64,000 nucleotides of DNA from Methylovirgula sp. (lineage in GTDB: Bacteria; Pseudomonadota; Alphaproteobacteria; Rhizobiales; Beijerinckiaceae), in assembly GCF_037200945.1 (NCBI RefSeq), contig NZ_JBBCGP010000001.1, positions 1,486,501 through 1,550,500 on the forward strand. The letters are read 5' to 3'. A model generated the notes under the pieces. That model did not search any database. It was not told the DNA's origin and saw only the letters and a program-made list of their open reading frames with translations. This document shows, one piece after another, positions 34,556 through 44,991 of the stretch (the stretch's first letter is position 1; the number at the start of each line of letters is the position of its first letter). Made by a program: the position numbers and the translations under genes.

Positions 34556-36202
34556 ATGACGATGGCAGCAACAACGTGGGATATGGGATTTGCGCCGGAG
34601 GATGACTGCGATCTGACGCTTTCCACCGATGTATTGGTGATCGGTGGCGGTCCCGCGGCGGCTTGGGCAGCCTGGTCTGCAGCCACCTCCGGCGCAAAGG
34701 TGGTCGTGGTCGATAAAGGATATTTGGGCAGCAGCGGCGCCGCGGCGGCTAGCGGCAACGGTGTGCTGACGGTCCCTCCAGCGGAACGGCCGGAAGTGCT
34801 GATCCAGCGTTATCGCCAGGGAAACGGCCTTGGAAATCCACGCTGGATTGAACGGGTGCTCGAATGCACCTGGCAGTCAATGCCATTATTAGACGAATGG
34901 GGCTATAAATTCCCTCGTGAAAACGGAGAGCCGGCCCGCAAGAGCTTTTACGGCCCAGAATATATGCGCGTCATACGCCGACGCCTCCTTGCTTTAGGGG
35001 TCCGAATTCTTGACCAAAGCCCCGCCCTGGAACTGCTGGTCGATCGAGACGGTGTTGTTGCTGGTGCTCGCGGCCTCCAGCGGCAGGAAAATCGTCGCTA
35101 TAGCGTACGCGCCGGTGCGGTGGTGCTCGCGACCGGCGGCTGTTCGTTCTTGAGCAACGCGCTCGGGTGCAACGTCAATACGGGCGATGCATCCTTGATG
35201 GCCGTGGAAGCAGGCGCAGAACTTTCCAGCATGGAGTTCAGTGCGCAGTACGCCATTTCTTCGGCCGTCAATGCCACTGCGACCCGCGGTGTACCCTATG
35301 CTTGGGCGACCTATACCGATGCTGACGGCAACGACCTGGGCGGGATCGAAGGCGGCCGACGCAGAGATGATTTCCTGGCTACTGCTTTGCTAAAAGGCCC
35401 GGTCTTCGCGCGTCTCGACAAGGCTACGCCCGACATTAGAGCAGTGATCGAGAAATCTCACTTCATCGCCTTCTTGCCATTACGCAAGGCCGGTATCGAT
35501 CCCTACACCCAGCGCTTTCCGGTCACCCTGGTGCTGGAAGGAACAGTGCGCGGTGTGGGCGGGGTCCGGTTGACGAGCGACGATTGCGCCGCGTCAGTAC
35601 CGGGCCTTTATGCCGCCGGCGACGCAGCCACACGCGAGTTTCTGGCAGGCGCCGCCTCCGGCGGCGGTGGTCCCAACGCAGCGTGGGCCATCTCGAGCGG
35701 TCGCTGGGCAGGCGCGGGTGCCGCGCGCTTCGCACTCGCCTTGAGAAGCGATGCGTCCGACCGGCCGCTCCGCGCGACGGGGCAGGTGGGGCTGCGGCCG
35801 GCCGAGGGCAAACAGAAATTCGACAGCGACGCCATCATCAAGGGGGTGCAAGACGAATTGTTCCCGCTCGATAAGAACTATTTCCGCACGGGCGTTGGCC
35901 TCATAACGTCTCTGCAGAAGCTTGATAGTTTGTGGCGCGAGGTGCGTTGCACTCCGCGAGTCGATGATCCGCGCAGCATTGAACGCTCCCGGACAGCCGC
36001 CGCGCTTGTCGCCGCGGGGCGCTGGACATATCGAGCCGGACTTGAGCGCCGCGAAACCCGCAGCCTTAATCGCCGGACGGACTTTCCGCACACAGATCCT
36101 GCCCAGCGTCACTATCAGGTCACCGGCGGTCTGGATGAAATCTGGATCCGCCGCGAGCCCGTAGAAAATATTCCTGATTATTCTCATTCAGCGGTGGCGT
36201 AA
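34556..36202 (+). CDS. FAD-dependent oxidoreductase, fumarate reductase/AprA-like (copy 1)
   Basis: This 548-residue flavoprotein belongs to the FAD_binding_2 group (fumarate reductase, succinate dehydrogenase and APS reductase alpha). It has the dinucleotide motif VLVIGGGPAAAWAA near residue 25, the DKGYLGSSGAA loop, AVVLATGGC near 185, VLEGTVRGVGG near 325 and the late FAD contact LYAAGDAAT near 350. The C-terminal helical region is that of the same group. The stop overlaps the ferredoxin start (TAATG), so the two products should form a complex in which electrons pass between FAD and Fe-S clusters. A diverged second copy lies at 39908. Substrate unknown; a small sulfur or oxyanion compound is my guess. 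Confidence 0.87.
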   Translation: MTMAATTWDMGFAPEDDCDLTLSTDVLVIGGGPAAAWAAWSAATSGAKVVVVDKGYLGSSGAAAASGNGVLTVPPAERPEVLIQRYRQGNGLGNPRWIERVLECTWQSMPLLDEWGYKFPRENGEPARKSFYGPEYMRVIRRRLLALGVRILDQSPALELLVDRDGVVAGARGLQRQENRRYSVRAGAVVLATGGCSFLSNALGCNVNTGDASLMAVEAGAELSSMEFSAQYAISSAVNATATRGVPYAWATYTDADGNDLGGIEGGRRRDDFLATALLKGPVFARLDKATPDIRAVIEKSHFIAFLPLRKAGIDPYTQRFPVTLVLEGTVRGVGGVRLTSDDCAASVPGLYAAGDAATREFLAGAASGGGGPNAAWAISSGRWAGAGAARFALALRSDASDRPLRATGQVGLRPAEGKQKFDSDAIIKGVQDELFPLDKNYFRTGVGLITSLQKLDSLWREVRCTPRVDDPRSIERSRTAAALVAAGRWTYRAGLERRETRSLNRRTDFPHTDPAQRHYQVTGGLDEIWIRREPVENIPDYSHSAVA

Positions 36203-36549
36203 TGATCACCTTGCTCAGTAAAAGCCGTTGCATTGGTTGCGACATTTGCGTCAAAATCTGTCCAACCAACGTCTTCGATCGCGTTGCGGGAGACATCCCC
36301 GTCATCGCCCGTCAAAGTGACTGCCAGACCTGCTTCATCTGCGAAGCCTATTGCCCAGCCGACGCACTTTACGTTTCACCGGAATCCGACCGGGCGGTTG
36401 CGGTGCCGGAAGAACAATTGGCAGAAAATGGAAGTTTGGGCGAATACAGGCGCATCCTGGGGTGGGGAGCTGGTCGAAGCAACAACAGCGATCAGGATAC
36501 CGCCCACCTGCTTCGTACGCTCCGCGGGCCTTTTCGCGCTAACGCATAA
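36202..36549 (+). CDS. Ferredoxin with two [4Fe-4S] clusters, AprB-like (copy 1)
   Basis: This 115-residue cytoplasmic protein has two cluster motifs: CIGCDICVKICP (about residues 11-22) and CQTCFICEAYCP (about 44-55). Both follow CxxCxxCxxxCP. A C-terminal tail of about 50 residues, with LGEYRRILGWG, resembles the tail by which AprB-type subunits wrap their flavoprotein partner. It is translationally coupled to the preceding flavoprotein gene. It probably supplies or removes electrons from the FAD. Confidence 0.88.
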   Translation: MITLLSKSRCIGCDICVKICPTNVFDRVAGDIPVIARQSDCQTCFICEAYCPADALYVSPESDRAVAVPEEQLAENGSLGEYRRILGWGAGRSNNSDQDTAHLLRTLRGPFRANA

Positions 36550-37294
36550 GATTTCGATAGACCTTGAGCCGCTATTTGCTGGCAGGCGTGGTTTGCCAAT
36601 CTTAATTTTTCGCGTGCCTCGCGCAATCTAAAGGTCCGACCAAAGTGCGGCCGCTCGCGACCTTCGCTTTGCTCGGTAAATGTTCGCACGCGATGATTCG
36701 TCGGCACGGATGCCAATGTACTCGTGAGCCAAATCAGATCTTCTGATGGACGGTGCCATTGTGAAGGCTATGGTGTGTGGCGATGTGAAGCCAGCGCAAG
36801 CGCGTGGTATCGCGGCGCTCTGCTCAGCGCTCTCTTATTCACCAGTTGGCGCAGAGGCCGCCGCAAACGTAGACGGCGATAAAAATCAAAATATTAATTG
36901 ATAGACTTGCCACGACGATTTCTTTCTCGTCGAAGCAACAGTACAAAAAATTATTTCGCTTCTCGGCCTTTTTTGAGAGCGGCTATCGCGAAGGCTTTCA
37001 TTTTCTCCGGCGGTCACACGCTGCGAGTCTTTTGTCTATAAAATAGGTAGATAATATATTGTTTTGATTTCGCGGTGCTGCTACAACCAACGAAATCGGA
37101 TGCGGGTGCATCGAGAAATGAGGTTGCCGTCTGATCGCCGATAAACGGCCATCGGCCGTCATCGGTGTCTGACCGGCATGCTCATCTTTGAACCCGCGAC
37201 TGCTTTGTAGGCGATGAGCTTCCGCAGAAAAACCACGCGGTCCTCGCCTGACGGGCATTCCGACAACACAGACATTGGGGTCACGGGGGTGGCA
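36550..37294. other. Long control region before the TonB-dependent receptor
   Basis: These 745 bases hold no convincing gene. A hairpin CGACGA-N8-TCGTCG lies at 36912-36931 and could weakly end the upstream operon. The element CTATAAAATAGGTAGATAATAT at 37036-37057 is the second copy of the region-D box, about 240 bases before the likely receptor start. An A/T-rich stretch follows it. The long leader between box and start codon may carry further control, but I see no known riboswitch. Confidence 0.5.
37036..37057. promoter_or_regulatory. Region-D box 2: CTATAAA-N3-GGTAGA element
   Basis: This copy reads CTATAAAATAGGTAGATAAT and is followed by A/T-rich sequence. Fixed positions CTATAAA and GGTAGA match boxes 1 and 3 exactly, and the last bases (ATAT) match box 3. 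It precedes the TonB-dependent receptor gene. Confidence 0.6.
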
Positions 37295-39745
37295 ATGAGT
37301 AAGAGTCAGGTTCATCGTAAAAACTTGCGGTCCATTCTCTTGGCGTCGACAGCTTGCGTGTCGATCGTGTCTCTGTCCGGTGGCCAAGGTCACGCGCAAT
37401 CGGCGACGAATTCCAGTCAGACGCAGTCCGGCAGTAAGGCCGCCGCGGACAAACACACTAAAGTGGACAGCAAGCCCGCGCAGCATTCGGCGAACTCTAA
37501 TGCCAGTTCCGAGACTCAAGTTGAGACCGTCGTGGTGGTCGCAAGAAAGTTCAAGGAGGATCAGCAGAAAGTTCCGATCCCCATCACGACTCTCAGCAGT
37601 CACGATATTCAGCAGAAAGATATAACAAACTTTCAGGAATTGGTGCTTCAGCTGCCTGCGCTGTCTTTTTCGACGACGAACAACAAGCAAACCCAGTTAG
37701 GCATCCGCGGTATCGGCGTCAATGGATTGAACCAGGACGGCTTAGATCCGAGCGTTGGTGTTCTCGTCGATGGCGTTTATCAACCGCGCCTTGGACTTAT
37801 TTCCAATGAATACGTCGACATCGCTCAGGTCGAAGAACTGCGGGGCCCCCAAGGCACGTTGTTCGGCAAGAACACCACGGCAGGTGTGATCCTGATCAAT
37901 ACGCAACTGCCGAGTTTCGTCCGATCGGAAACTGTGGAGACCGATCTCGGTGAATATGGAACCCGCCAGTACAAGATGAATCTCACGGGGCCGATCAACA
38001 ATCAGCTCGCTTACCGCTTTACTGCCTATGATGACCGAACCGATGGCTATGTGAAGGACATCCAGAATGGGCTCGGTTACGAGCAACGTAACAGCCAAGG
38101 TGGCAGGGCTCAGCTTCTCTATACGCCGACAAACGATCTTACCGTCCGCTTCGTCGCAAGTGGAGATCATCAAGACTTTCGCACGGGCGGCAGTTACGTA
38201 TTCGACGGCTATTATCCCACGACAGTCACAGGGGGGAATCTAGCCCAGAGGGCGCAAACTGCAGGCCTGCCGTTTTCTACTCAGTATAATTCCTATCTTG
38301 CTTCGATAACCCAATATCAGTCGACGGAGGCGGCCACGTACGAAACGTCTTTGCATGTCGACTGGAATACCGCTTATGGCACGTTGAGCGACATTAGTGC
38401 ATTCAACTATTGGGAGTTCGTGCCGAACAACAACGGTGGTCAGCCATTTATTCAATATACGACCTTTGGCAATACCAACAACGTGACCAATGAGTCTCAG
38501 GAGCTTCGCTGGACATCGCCACGCGGCAAGCCGGTCGAATGGCAAACCGGGCTTTATATCTATGCGATGAATTTAGCATCCACCGGAACCGAAACGCTGG
38601 GCTCGCAATTTAACCTTGCCAGTGGCAGCAACAAGCTTCCGCAATCTGAGCTGACAGGTCTTAACACTGGCTTCCATTATAATATCGATGACATGCCTAT
38701 GCGGCTTACAGCGGAGGCACCTGGCACGTCACGCACCAGTGGGATCTCAATGCGGGGGGTGCGCGAAACATTCGAGCGCAAAGGCTGGAATTACAATGGC
38801 TATGTCGTCAACAATCCTGGCGGGGTGTCGGTTGCGACGATCAACAGCAGTGGCCTTTCACTTGGCCCGATCGCGCCCGGCACGGCGGAGGTTAGTGGCG
38901 CTTCGTTAGAATACCAGGTCGGATCAAGTTATCATATCACCAATGATCTCCTGAGCTACGTCAGCTTTTCCAAAGGCGAGAAGTCAGCCGGCATCAATCA
39001 ATCTCCGCTCACAGCGGGGCAACTCGCGGCGGGCGGTTCGCAAGTTCTCCAGCCCGAAGAGGCGACCAATCTCGAGATCGGCGTCAAATCGGAGTGGTTT
39101 AACCACCGTCTATTGTTGAATGCGACAGCCTTCAACGAAATCGTGACCAACTTTCAGGGGACGGGGGTCTTTCAAGTTCCAGATACGAACACGACTCAAA
39201 CTTTTATTGCCAATGTCGGCTCGATTAAAAGCCGTGGCTTTGAGCTAGATAATAAAATCGCGCCCTTCGAAGACGTCAATCTCTATGGTTCGTTTTCTTA
39301 TACGGATGCGTATTACGGATCGTACGCCAACGCCAGTTGCCCTGCCTATTCTACGGCACTGCTCTGCAATTTAACCGGACGAAGCGTTCCGTTTACGCCA
39401 AATTCTACGTCATCGAAACCGCGGAATATTCGAAGCAAGTTGCGAACAACGTTACAGCCTACGGTTTTGATTGATGGCAATTGGCGCTCGGGCCAGAACT
39501 TGAGCACGACGCTTGATCCTTACTCAAATATAAGCGGCTATTTCACTGGCGATCTTAGGGTTGGCGCGCGGTTTGATATCGACAGCGGACCGGTTCACTC
39601 GCTGGCGGATATTTCGCTCTGGGTGACGAATTTTACCAACGCTTACTACTTTACTGCCTTGACCGGAACGAGAGCGGCCGGCCTCGTTCTTGGTACACCC
39701 GGGCAGCCACGTACCTTCGGAATCACGCTGCGCGGCACGCTGTAA
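37295..39745 (+). CDS. TonB-dependent outer-membrane receptor
   Basis: The 816-residue protein carries a signal peptide (hydrophobic core LLASTACVSIVSLSG, cut near GHAQS). It then has a low-complexity linker, a TonB-box-like ETVVVVARK segment near residue 75 and the plug domain (TLFGKNTTAGVILINT near 190). A long beta barrel with alternating aromatic strands ends in TFGITLRGTL. It resembles the FecA/FyuA-type receptors in length and layout. The likely start, ATG 37295, follows GGGGGTGG; the longer frame from 37214 is less plausible. A dedicated tonB-exbB-exbD set lies 6 kb downstream, so this receptor could import the substrate of the ABC transporter between them (inference). Confidence 0.9.
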   Translation: MSKSQVHRKNLRSILLASTACVSIVSLSGGQGHAQSATNSSQTQSGSKAAADKHTKVDSKPAQHSANSNASSETQVETVVVVARKFKEDQQKVPIPITTLSSHDIQQKDITNFQELVLQLPALSFSTTNNKQTQLGIRGIGVNGLNQDGLDPSVGVLVDGVYQPRLGLISNEYVDIAQVEELRGPQGTLFGKNTTAGVILINTQLPSFVRSETVETDLGEYGTRQYKMNLTGPINNQLAYRFTAYDDRTDGYVKDIQNGLGYEQRNSQGGRAQLLYTPTNDLTVRFVASGDHQDFRTGGSYVFDGYYPTTVTGGNLAQRAQTAGLPFSTQYNSYLASITQYQSTEAATYETSLHVDWNTAYGTLSDISAFNYWEFVPNNNGGQPFIQYTTFGNTNNVTNESQELRWTSPRGKPVEWQTGLYIYAMNLASTGTETLGSQFNLASGSNKLPQSELTGLNTGFHYNIDDMPMRLTAEAPGTSRTSGISMRGVRETFERKGWNYNGYVVNNPGGVSVATINSSGLSLGPIAPGTAEVSGASLEYQVGSSYHITNDLLSYVSFSKGEKSAGINQSPLTAGQLAAGGSQVLQPEEATNLEIGVKSEWFNHRLLLNATAFNEIVTNFQGTGVFQVPDTNTTQTFIANVGSIKSRGFELDNKIAPFEDVNLYGSFSYTDAYYGSYANASCPAYSTALLCNLTGRSVPFTPNSTSSKPRNIRSKLRTTLQPTVLIDGNWRSGQNLSTTLDPYSNISGYFTGDLRVGARFDIDSGPVHSLADISLWVTNFTNAYYFTALTGTRAAGLVLGTPGQPRTFGITLRGTL

Positions 39746-39907
39746 TCGATCACAAGGACGCGAACTGCATCGGACTTGTATTTCAACGGGTTCAATTACG
39801 TTGACTGGGTTCTAAAAGTCTATAGATTGAGTATGAATATAGAGTGTTGACGGGGGCAACATGCGGACCTGGGCCCGGCAGTTGGCGATTTATGTGGAGA
39901 GATACAG
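39746..39907. promoter_or_regulatory. Promoter region of the second flavoprotein operon with a degenerate box
   Basis: Within these 162 bases, CTATAGATTGAGTATGAATAT (39820-39840) resembles the region-D box: CTATA-A, then GTA and AATAT with one base fewer. It lies 68 bases before the flavoprotein start. A TCTATA...TATAGA inverted pair also spans 39819-39844. I regard it as a probable but weakened fourth copy. Confidence 0.4.
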
Positions 39908-41560
39908 ATGGGTGCTGTCGTAAACCTGAGAAAGCAAGCGGAAGAGAGCGTCTACGATATCGATCTCGTGGCCGACGTTCTTGTGATCGGCGGCGGTCCT
40001 GCTGGCTGCTGGGCAGGCTTGGCGGCGGCGCGCGCCGGTAGCCGGGTTGTCCTCGTGGAGAAGGGTTACGTTGGCACCTCGGGGACTCAGGCGCCGTCCG
40101 GGACGGGCGCTTATTATCTCAAGCCAGACGACCCGATACAGCGCAAGAACATGATCGAATCCCGCCTCGCGATCGCGCATGGATTTGCCAGCCTAGAATG
40201 GATCGAGAAAGTCTACGATCAGAGCTTTATCAACCAAGATCTGATGTCGCGGTGGGGGTATGCCTTTCCGAAAGCTGAGGATGGCGCGAGAAATTTGGCG
40301 GCATGCGGTGCGGCCGACGCGGTGCTATTCCTGCGCAAGCAGCTGGAGCGGCATGGCGTTACCATCCTCGATCATAGCCCGGTCCTCGAACTTCTCACGA
40401 GCGATGCGTCGTCGCGGGGCGGTTGGGACCAATCGAAAAGTCGGCAAGACCTGGCGCGTGAAATCGGGCGCCGTCGTCTTGGCGACCGGTGGAACGGCGT
40501 TCCGCTCAGGCATGGCGGGCGGCCACAACAATACGGGCGACGGCTATCTTCTGGCTGTCGAAGCCGGGTGCTCAATTATCCGGAATGGAATTCAGCGGCC
40601 AATACGGAATTACTCCGAAGGGCAGCGCCTGCACCAAGACCGCTGTTTATGGCTCTTCGACCATGCGGGATGCCAGCGGGCAGATTGTCCGCAGGGGCAA
40701 AGGCACGACCGTTGCCGAGATCGAAACCGGCCACGTGTATTGCGTATTGGACGGTTATGACGAAAGGGGCCGTGAGGATATCCAGCGCTCTCAACCGGAT
40801 GACGTTCCAATTTTTTGAACGCCATCTTCATATTGATCCTTTCACGGAGCAATATGAGGTCGAGCATCTCCTCGAGGGGACAGTAAGAGCTTCAGGTGGC
40901 ATCGAAGTCGGGACGGGCGCAGCTACCACCATTCCGGGTTTATTTGCTGCGGGTGATACGACGTGCGCGAAAAACTCGTGGGCTCCAACCAGAGCGGCGC
41001 CGGCCCTGCTACTGCGTGGGCGCTCGCGTCCGGCTCGTGGGCTGGCCATTCGGCCACGCTATTTGCGAAGCGCTTTGGAAACTCTGTGGCGTCGCGCAAA
41101 GTCGAGAGCACGGGCGGCGCTGGTTTGCGGCCGACCGGGCACAGACGCACGGATTTGGATGTCGATACGCTGATCCGCGGTGTTCAGGACGAAACCTTGC
41201 CCGTTGCCAAGTTCTATCGCCGCAATGGCGAGTACATGACCGGCGCGCTTAATAAGCTCAACGGATTGTGGAACGATGCTCGCGAGGGTTTGGCTGGCGA
41301 TGAGACATTGAGCGGAGCGGCTGCGGCTCGCTCTGTCGTTCGTGCGCGCGGAGGCTGCTGCAATGATTGCCTCGGCGCGATGGATATTCGCCAGCGCACT
41401 TGAGAGAACAGAAAGCCGCGGCCTGCATCGCCGCTCGGATTATCCGGATCTCGACCCCACCCAACATCAACACGTCGTCACCGGCGGCCTCGACGATGTT
41501 TTGGGTCAAACGCAAAACCGGTCAGCAATTCTTATCTCGAGGCGGCCGCGTCATGATTGA
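39908..41560 (+). pseudogene. FAD-dependent oxidoreductase, AprA/fumarate reductase-like (copy 2), multiple frameshifts
   Basis: Pieced together over three frames this is a full-length relative of the protein at 34556. It runs through VLVIGGGPAGCWAG, VEKGYVGTSGT, AVVLATGGTAF, AGAQLSGMEFSGQYGI, LEGTVRASGG, LFAAGDTT and a C-terminal RRSDYPDLDPTQ...VTGGLD. Frame changes fall near 40410, 40565, 40785, 40958 and 41340, perhaps also near 41498. Between them the reading is clean, with no in-frame stop or deletion. That pattern suggests sequence errors or very recent decay. As written, no complete protein can be made. The product would pair with the ferredoxin that follows. Confidence 0.82.
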
Positions 41561-41999
41561 ACTGATTTTCGCCGATCGTTGCAACGGGTGTGGGGCGTGC
41601 GACTCGGTCTGCCCGACCAACGTCTTCGAGATGGGAGACGATAACGTTCCCTATATCGCGCGCCAGGAAGATTGCCAGACCTGTTTCATGTGCGAAGCGC
41701 ATTGTCCGACCGATGCGCTCTATGTGAGTCCCCTGCGGACGCCTCACCCGGTTGACCGGGAGGAGGTGTTGGCGTCAGGAATTCTCGGTATTTTCGACGC
41801 GCGGTTGGCTTCGACCAGCACGAGCCCGGTAGCTATTGCTATTATGGCGATTATCACCCCCGGACGTCTTATGGGCCGAAGGATTCGACTCATCCGGATG
41901 CGAAGATTTACGCTCAATTGGCGGAAGCGGAAAAGCGCGGGGCTCGTCGATGTCTCAGAGCGTCCGCCAATTGGGCAGTTTAGCGAGGTTATCGTCTAG
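41553..41999 (+). CDS. Ferredoxin with two [4Fe-4S] clusters, AprB-like (copy 2), C-terminus probably frameshifted
   Basis: The N-terminal 75 residues carry both cluster motifs, CNGCGACDSVCP and CQTCFMCEAHCP, closely matching the ferredoxin at 36202. After about residue 80 the written frame becomes unlike a natural protein. The -1 frame from about 41792 gives FRRAVGF...YCYYGDYHPR...IYAQLAEAEKRGA and stops at 41983, which is far more protein-like. I infer a one-base loss in the ATTTTC run near 41790. It overlaps the end of the flavoprotein frame and should be its partner subunit. Confidence 0.75.
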   Translation: MIELIFADRCNGCGACDSVCPTNVFEMGDDNVPYIARQEDCQTCFMCEAHCPTDALYVSPLRTPHPVDREEVLASGILGIFDARLASTSTSPVAIAIMAIITPGRLMGRRIRLIRMRRFTLNWRKRKSAGLVDVSERPPIGQFSEVIV

Positions 42000-42119
42000 C
42001 GACGATACATTCTCGTAGGTGGGATGTTTTGGATGGGTAAAGGGGCGGTTGCGGTCAACGTAGCCATCTCGCCGTGCTGGGCATTCATCCTCACCGCATC
42101 GCGATGCTGGAGTTTCATT

Positions 42120-43164
42120 TTGCCGTCGATCAAGATCGTGTTGTCTTCGGTTCTTCTTAGCTTTGCGCTGGCGCTTTCAGCTAAGGGAGAAGATCTGCCG
42201 AAAGTTATCCGGTTCGCGGAAGTCGGCTTGCCTTCGCACGGTAAACCCTATGGCGTCGGCCTTGTGCCCCTGGCAATCCAGCAGGGGTTCTTCGAGCGAG
42301 AATTTGGCAAGGACGGTCCCAAAATTGAAGTCAATTATTATATCGGGACAGGTCCTGCGATTAACGAAGCGATCGCTGAAAACGAGGCGGACTTCGGAAC
42401 CTACGGCGGACTGCCGGCGCTGATCGGTCTCTCGGGTGGAGTTCCGGCGCATGTTGTCTTGACGCGTCGTTCCTCAGTCGCTTCATCTTACGTATTTGCG
42501 GTTCATCCGAATTCTTCCTTCAAGACCGTTGCCGATCTGAAGGGGGCGCGGATCGCGGTCCAGAAGGGGACCAATCCGTACATGACACTCGTGCAGATTC
42601 TCGAGGCTGCGCATTTGAGTGAGACGGATGTGAACATCGTCAATCTTCAGGGGCCATCGGCGGTGGCTGCCTTTGAAGCAGGCTCGGTCGACGCACTTTT
42701 TTAGCGGGACATCGCTTCTCATCTTGCGGAATAAGGGCGCTGTTCGCTTGATTCAGGCCCCTCGAGACAAGATTGAACAGCAGACGAGCATCTCGGCAAT
42801 TTTGGTTGGCAGCGACTTTGAAAGTAGCCATCCGCAGACCGTCGCTCGGGTTGTGAAGGTTTTGGTGCAGATCTGCCATTGGGCTTCTGAGGAAGCCAAT
42901 CGTGACACGGTGATCTCCTATCTCGCAAACGTCGGTTATGGGCGGGATATTACCAAGGAAGAATATGCCGGGCCGCTGAAGGGTCGATTTGACCCCACCA
43001 TCAACGACGGCATTAAGTCGGGCTTCCAGGAAATTTCGCACTTTGCCGTTACGCATAAGTTAGTGCGTCAGGCGCCGAATTTTTCCGGCTGGTACGAATC
43101 CAAGTACGTCGAAGCGGCGTACAAGGATCTTCATCTCCAGGATTATTGGAAAGATGTGCCGTGA
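42120..43164 (+). pseudogene. ABC transporter substrate-binding protein (NMT1/SsuA-like), one frameshift
   Basis: This is a periplasmic binding protein of about 347 residues. A TTG start at 42120, with GGAG seven bases upstream, gives a good signal peptide (core VLSSVLLSFALALS, cut near AKGED). The mature part has the NMT1 pattern (GLVPLAIQQGFFE, FGTYGGLPAL, DLKGARIAVQKGTNPYM). The frame breaks at a run of six T near 42697-42702; five T would restore ALFSGTSLLIL and carry it to the stop at 43164. As written it is interrupted, but one base corrects it. It belongs with the ATPase and permeases downstream. Confidence 0.8.
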
Positions 43165-43219
43165 GCACATGGGTCAGCCAGAGCAGTGGACGATCCGAAA
43201 CGGCTAACGGAATGTCGCC

Positions 43220-44101
43220 TTGAACATGAACCTCAGGTCTTTCGGCTTAGAGTCAAAGCGGGTATCGAGCGCGTCGATCGGGCTGACCCACGATTCTCCC
43301 GCGCACCGGCCGGAGGCACTCGCAAACAATATCTTGTCGAAGAATGCTTCCGTTGATCGCGGCTCTTTGCGGTTACGGCATGTCGATAAATCGTATGAGG
43401 TCGACGGTCGCGTACTCGAGGTCCTGAAGGGGATCGATCTCGTCGTAGAGCCTGGCGAATTCGTCAGCCTCGTCGGCGCTTCGGGCTGCGGGAAATCGAC
43501 GATTCTACGATTGATTGTCGGCCTCGACATCGAACACGGCGGCGATATCCTTCTGGACGGGCGACCGGTCACTGGCCCCGGACTCAATCGCGGCATCGTT
43601 GTTTCAGGAACACAGATTGCTGCCGTGGTTGACGATCGAACAAAATGTCGGTCTCAGCCTCGCGGCCACGAATCGTCCGGCCGCGGAATGCGCTCGGCTT
43701 GTGCGTGATCACATCAACCTTGTAGGTCTGGATGGGTTTGAGCGAGCCTATCCGCACCAGCTTTCGGGTGGGATGGCGCAGCGTGCCGCCATTGCCCGTG
43801 GGCTTGTCAATCAGCCCGAAATTCTGCTGCTTGACGAGCCGTTCGGTGCATTGGATGCCCTGACGCGGGCGCATCTGCAGAACGAACTTCTCCAAATCTG
43901 GAGTCGTGAGCGCATCACCATGGTGATGGTCACGCACGATGTCGAAGAGGCAGTATTTCTCAGCGACAAGATTGTTGTCCTCGCCCGCGTCCGGGGCGCA
44001 TTCGGAAAATAATCGATATCGACTTGCCGCATCCGCGTGATCGCGGCGACCCGCGTTTCATCGCTCTGCGCCGCCAAGCGCTAGACGAGTTATCTCCATA
44101 A
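43220..44101 (+). pseudogene. ABC transporter ATP-binding protein (SsuB/TauB-like), two frameshifts
   Basis: The ATPase reads Walker A GASGCGKS in the first frame, then needs a shift near 43600-43606 (one extra base) to continue with FQEHRLLPWLT, LSGGMAQR, LLLDEPFGALDA and VTHDVEEAVFLSD. A second shift near 43992-43996, where three C stand for an expected four, restores the canonical ending PRPGRI followed by DLPHPRDR..PRF and a stop at 44099-44101. All motifs are conserved once both are corrected. It forms an importer with the binding protein at 42120 and the two permeases downstream. Confidence 0.82.
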
Positions 44102-44138
44102 ACGACCCGAGTGCTTTTGGATTTGAGAGAGATATCTC

Positions 44139-44991
44139 GTGGCTTACACGGATGAACAGATCGCTCCGAATGTCGTCAATGCCGCGAGGCCGGCTGCCGC
44201 ACAGACGCGGATAGATTTTCCTAACATCGGGGGCGTGGTTTGGCGTGTGGTCCAGGCATTCATTGTCCCGGGCATAATCTTGGCCATCTGGGCCGAGAAT
44301 TCGCATTACGGCTGGATTTCGCCAAGGATCTTGCCGCCGCCATCCGCCATTGTGAATACGTTCGAAGCCATGATCGCGAATGGCGATATCGGTAGCAATC
44401 TCGGCATCAGCCTTCTGCGGGTCCTCGAAGGCTTTCTTTTCGGCGCGACCTTGGGGCTGGCCCTTGGAATCGCGATGGGACTGTCGGACGCTGTCGAAGC
44501 GTGGATAGGGCCGCTATTCCGCTTCGTCACGCAAATTCCCACGCTGGTCTGGATTCCTTTACTTATGCAACTGCTCGGCATCGACGAAGCGCTTGAAGCT
44601 TGTTGTGATGGCGAAAGCCTGTTCGATCCCGATCACCATGACGACTTCCGAAGGCATTCGGAATATTCCGCAAAAATACCTGGAAGTTGGTCGGGTCTTG
44701 GCGTTGCCGCGGCATCTTCTATTGCGGAAAATCATTCTTCCGGGAGCATTGCCGTCGATCTTCACCGGGCTGCGGCAAGGCATCGCTCACGTCTGGATAT
44801 CGCTTGTCATCGTTGAAATGATGGCCTCGACGAACGGCATTGGCTATTTGATGTCGTGGGCGCGTACTCTTTTCCAACTCGATGAAGTGATCGTCTGCAT
44901 CGTGCTGATTGGTGTCATCGGATTCACGTTGGACTTCAGCCTGCGCCGCGTGGAGCTCCGGCTTCTGCGTTGGCGCGGAGGGCCCGCGTGA
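44139..44991 (+). pseudogene. ABC transporter permease (NitT/TauT family), one frameshift
   Basis: This is a permease of about 283 residues with a GTG start. The first frame gives the N-terminal tail and early helices up to LLMQLLGIDEAL. One extra base near 44596-44600 (CTTGAAG in place of CTTAAG) moves the rest to another frame, where KLVVMAKACSIPI, the coupling loop GIRNIPQKYLEVGRVL and the closing helices follow to 44991. Its stop overlaps the start of the next permease (TGATG). Two different permeases again imply a heterodimeric channel. Confidence 0.82.
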
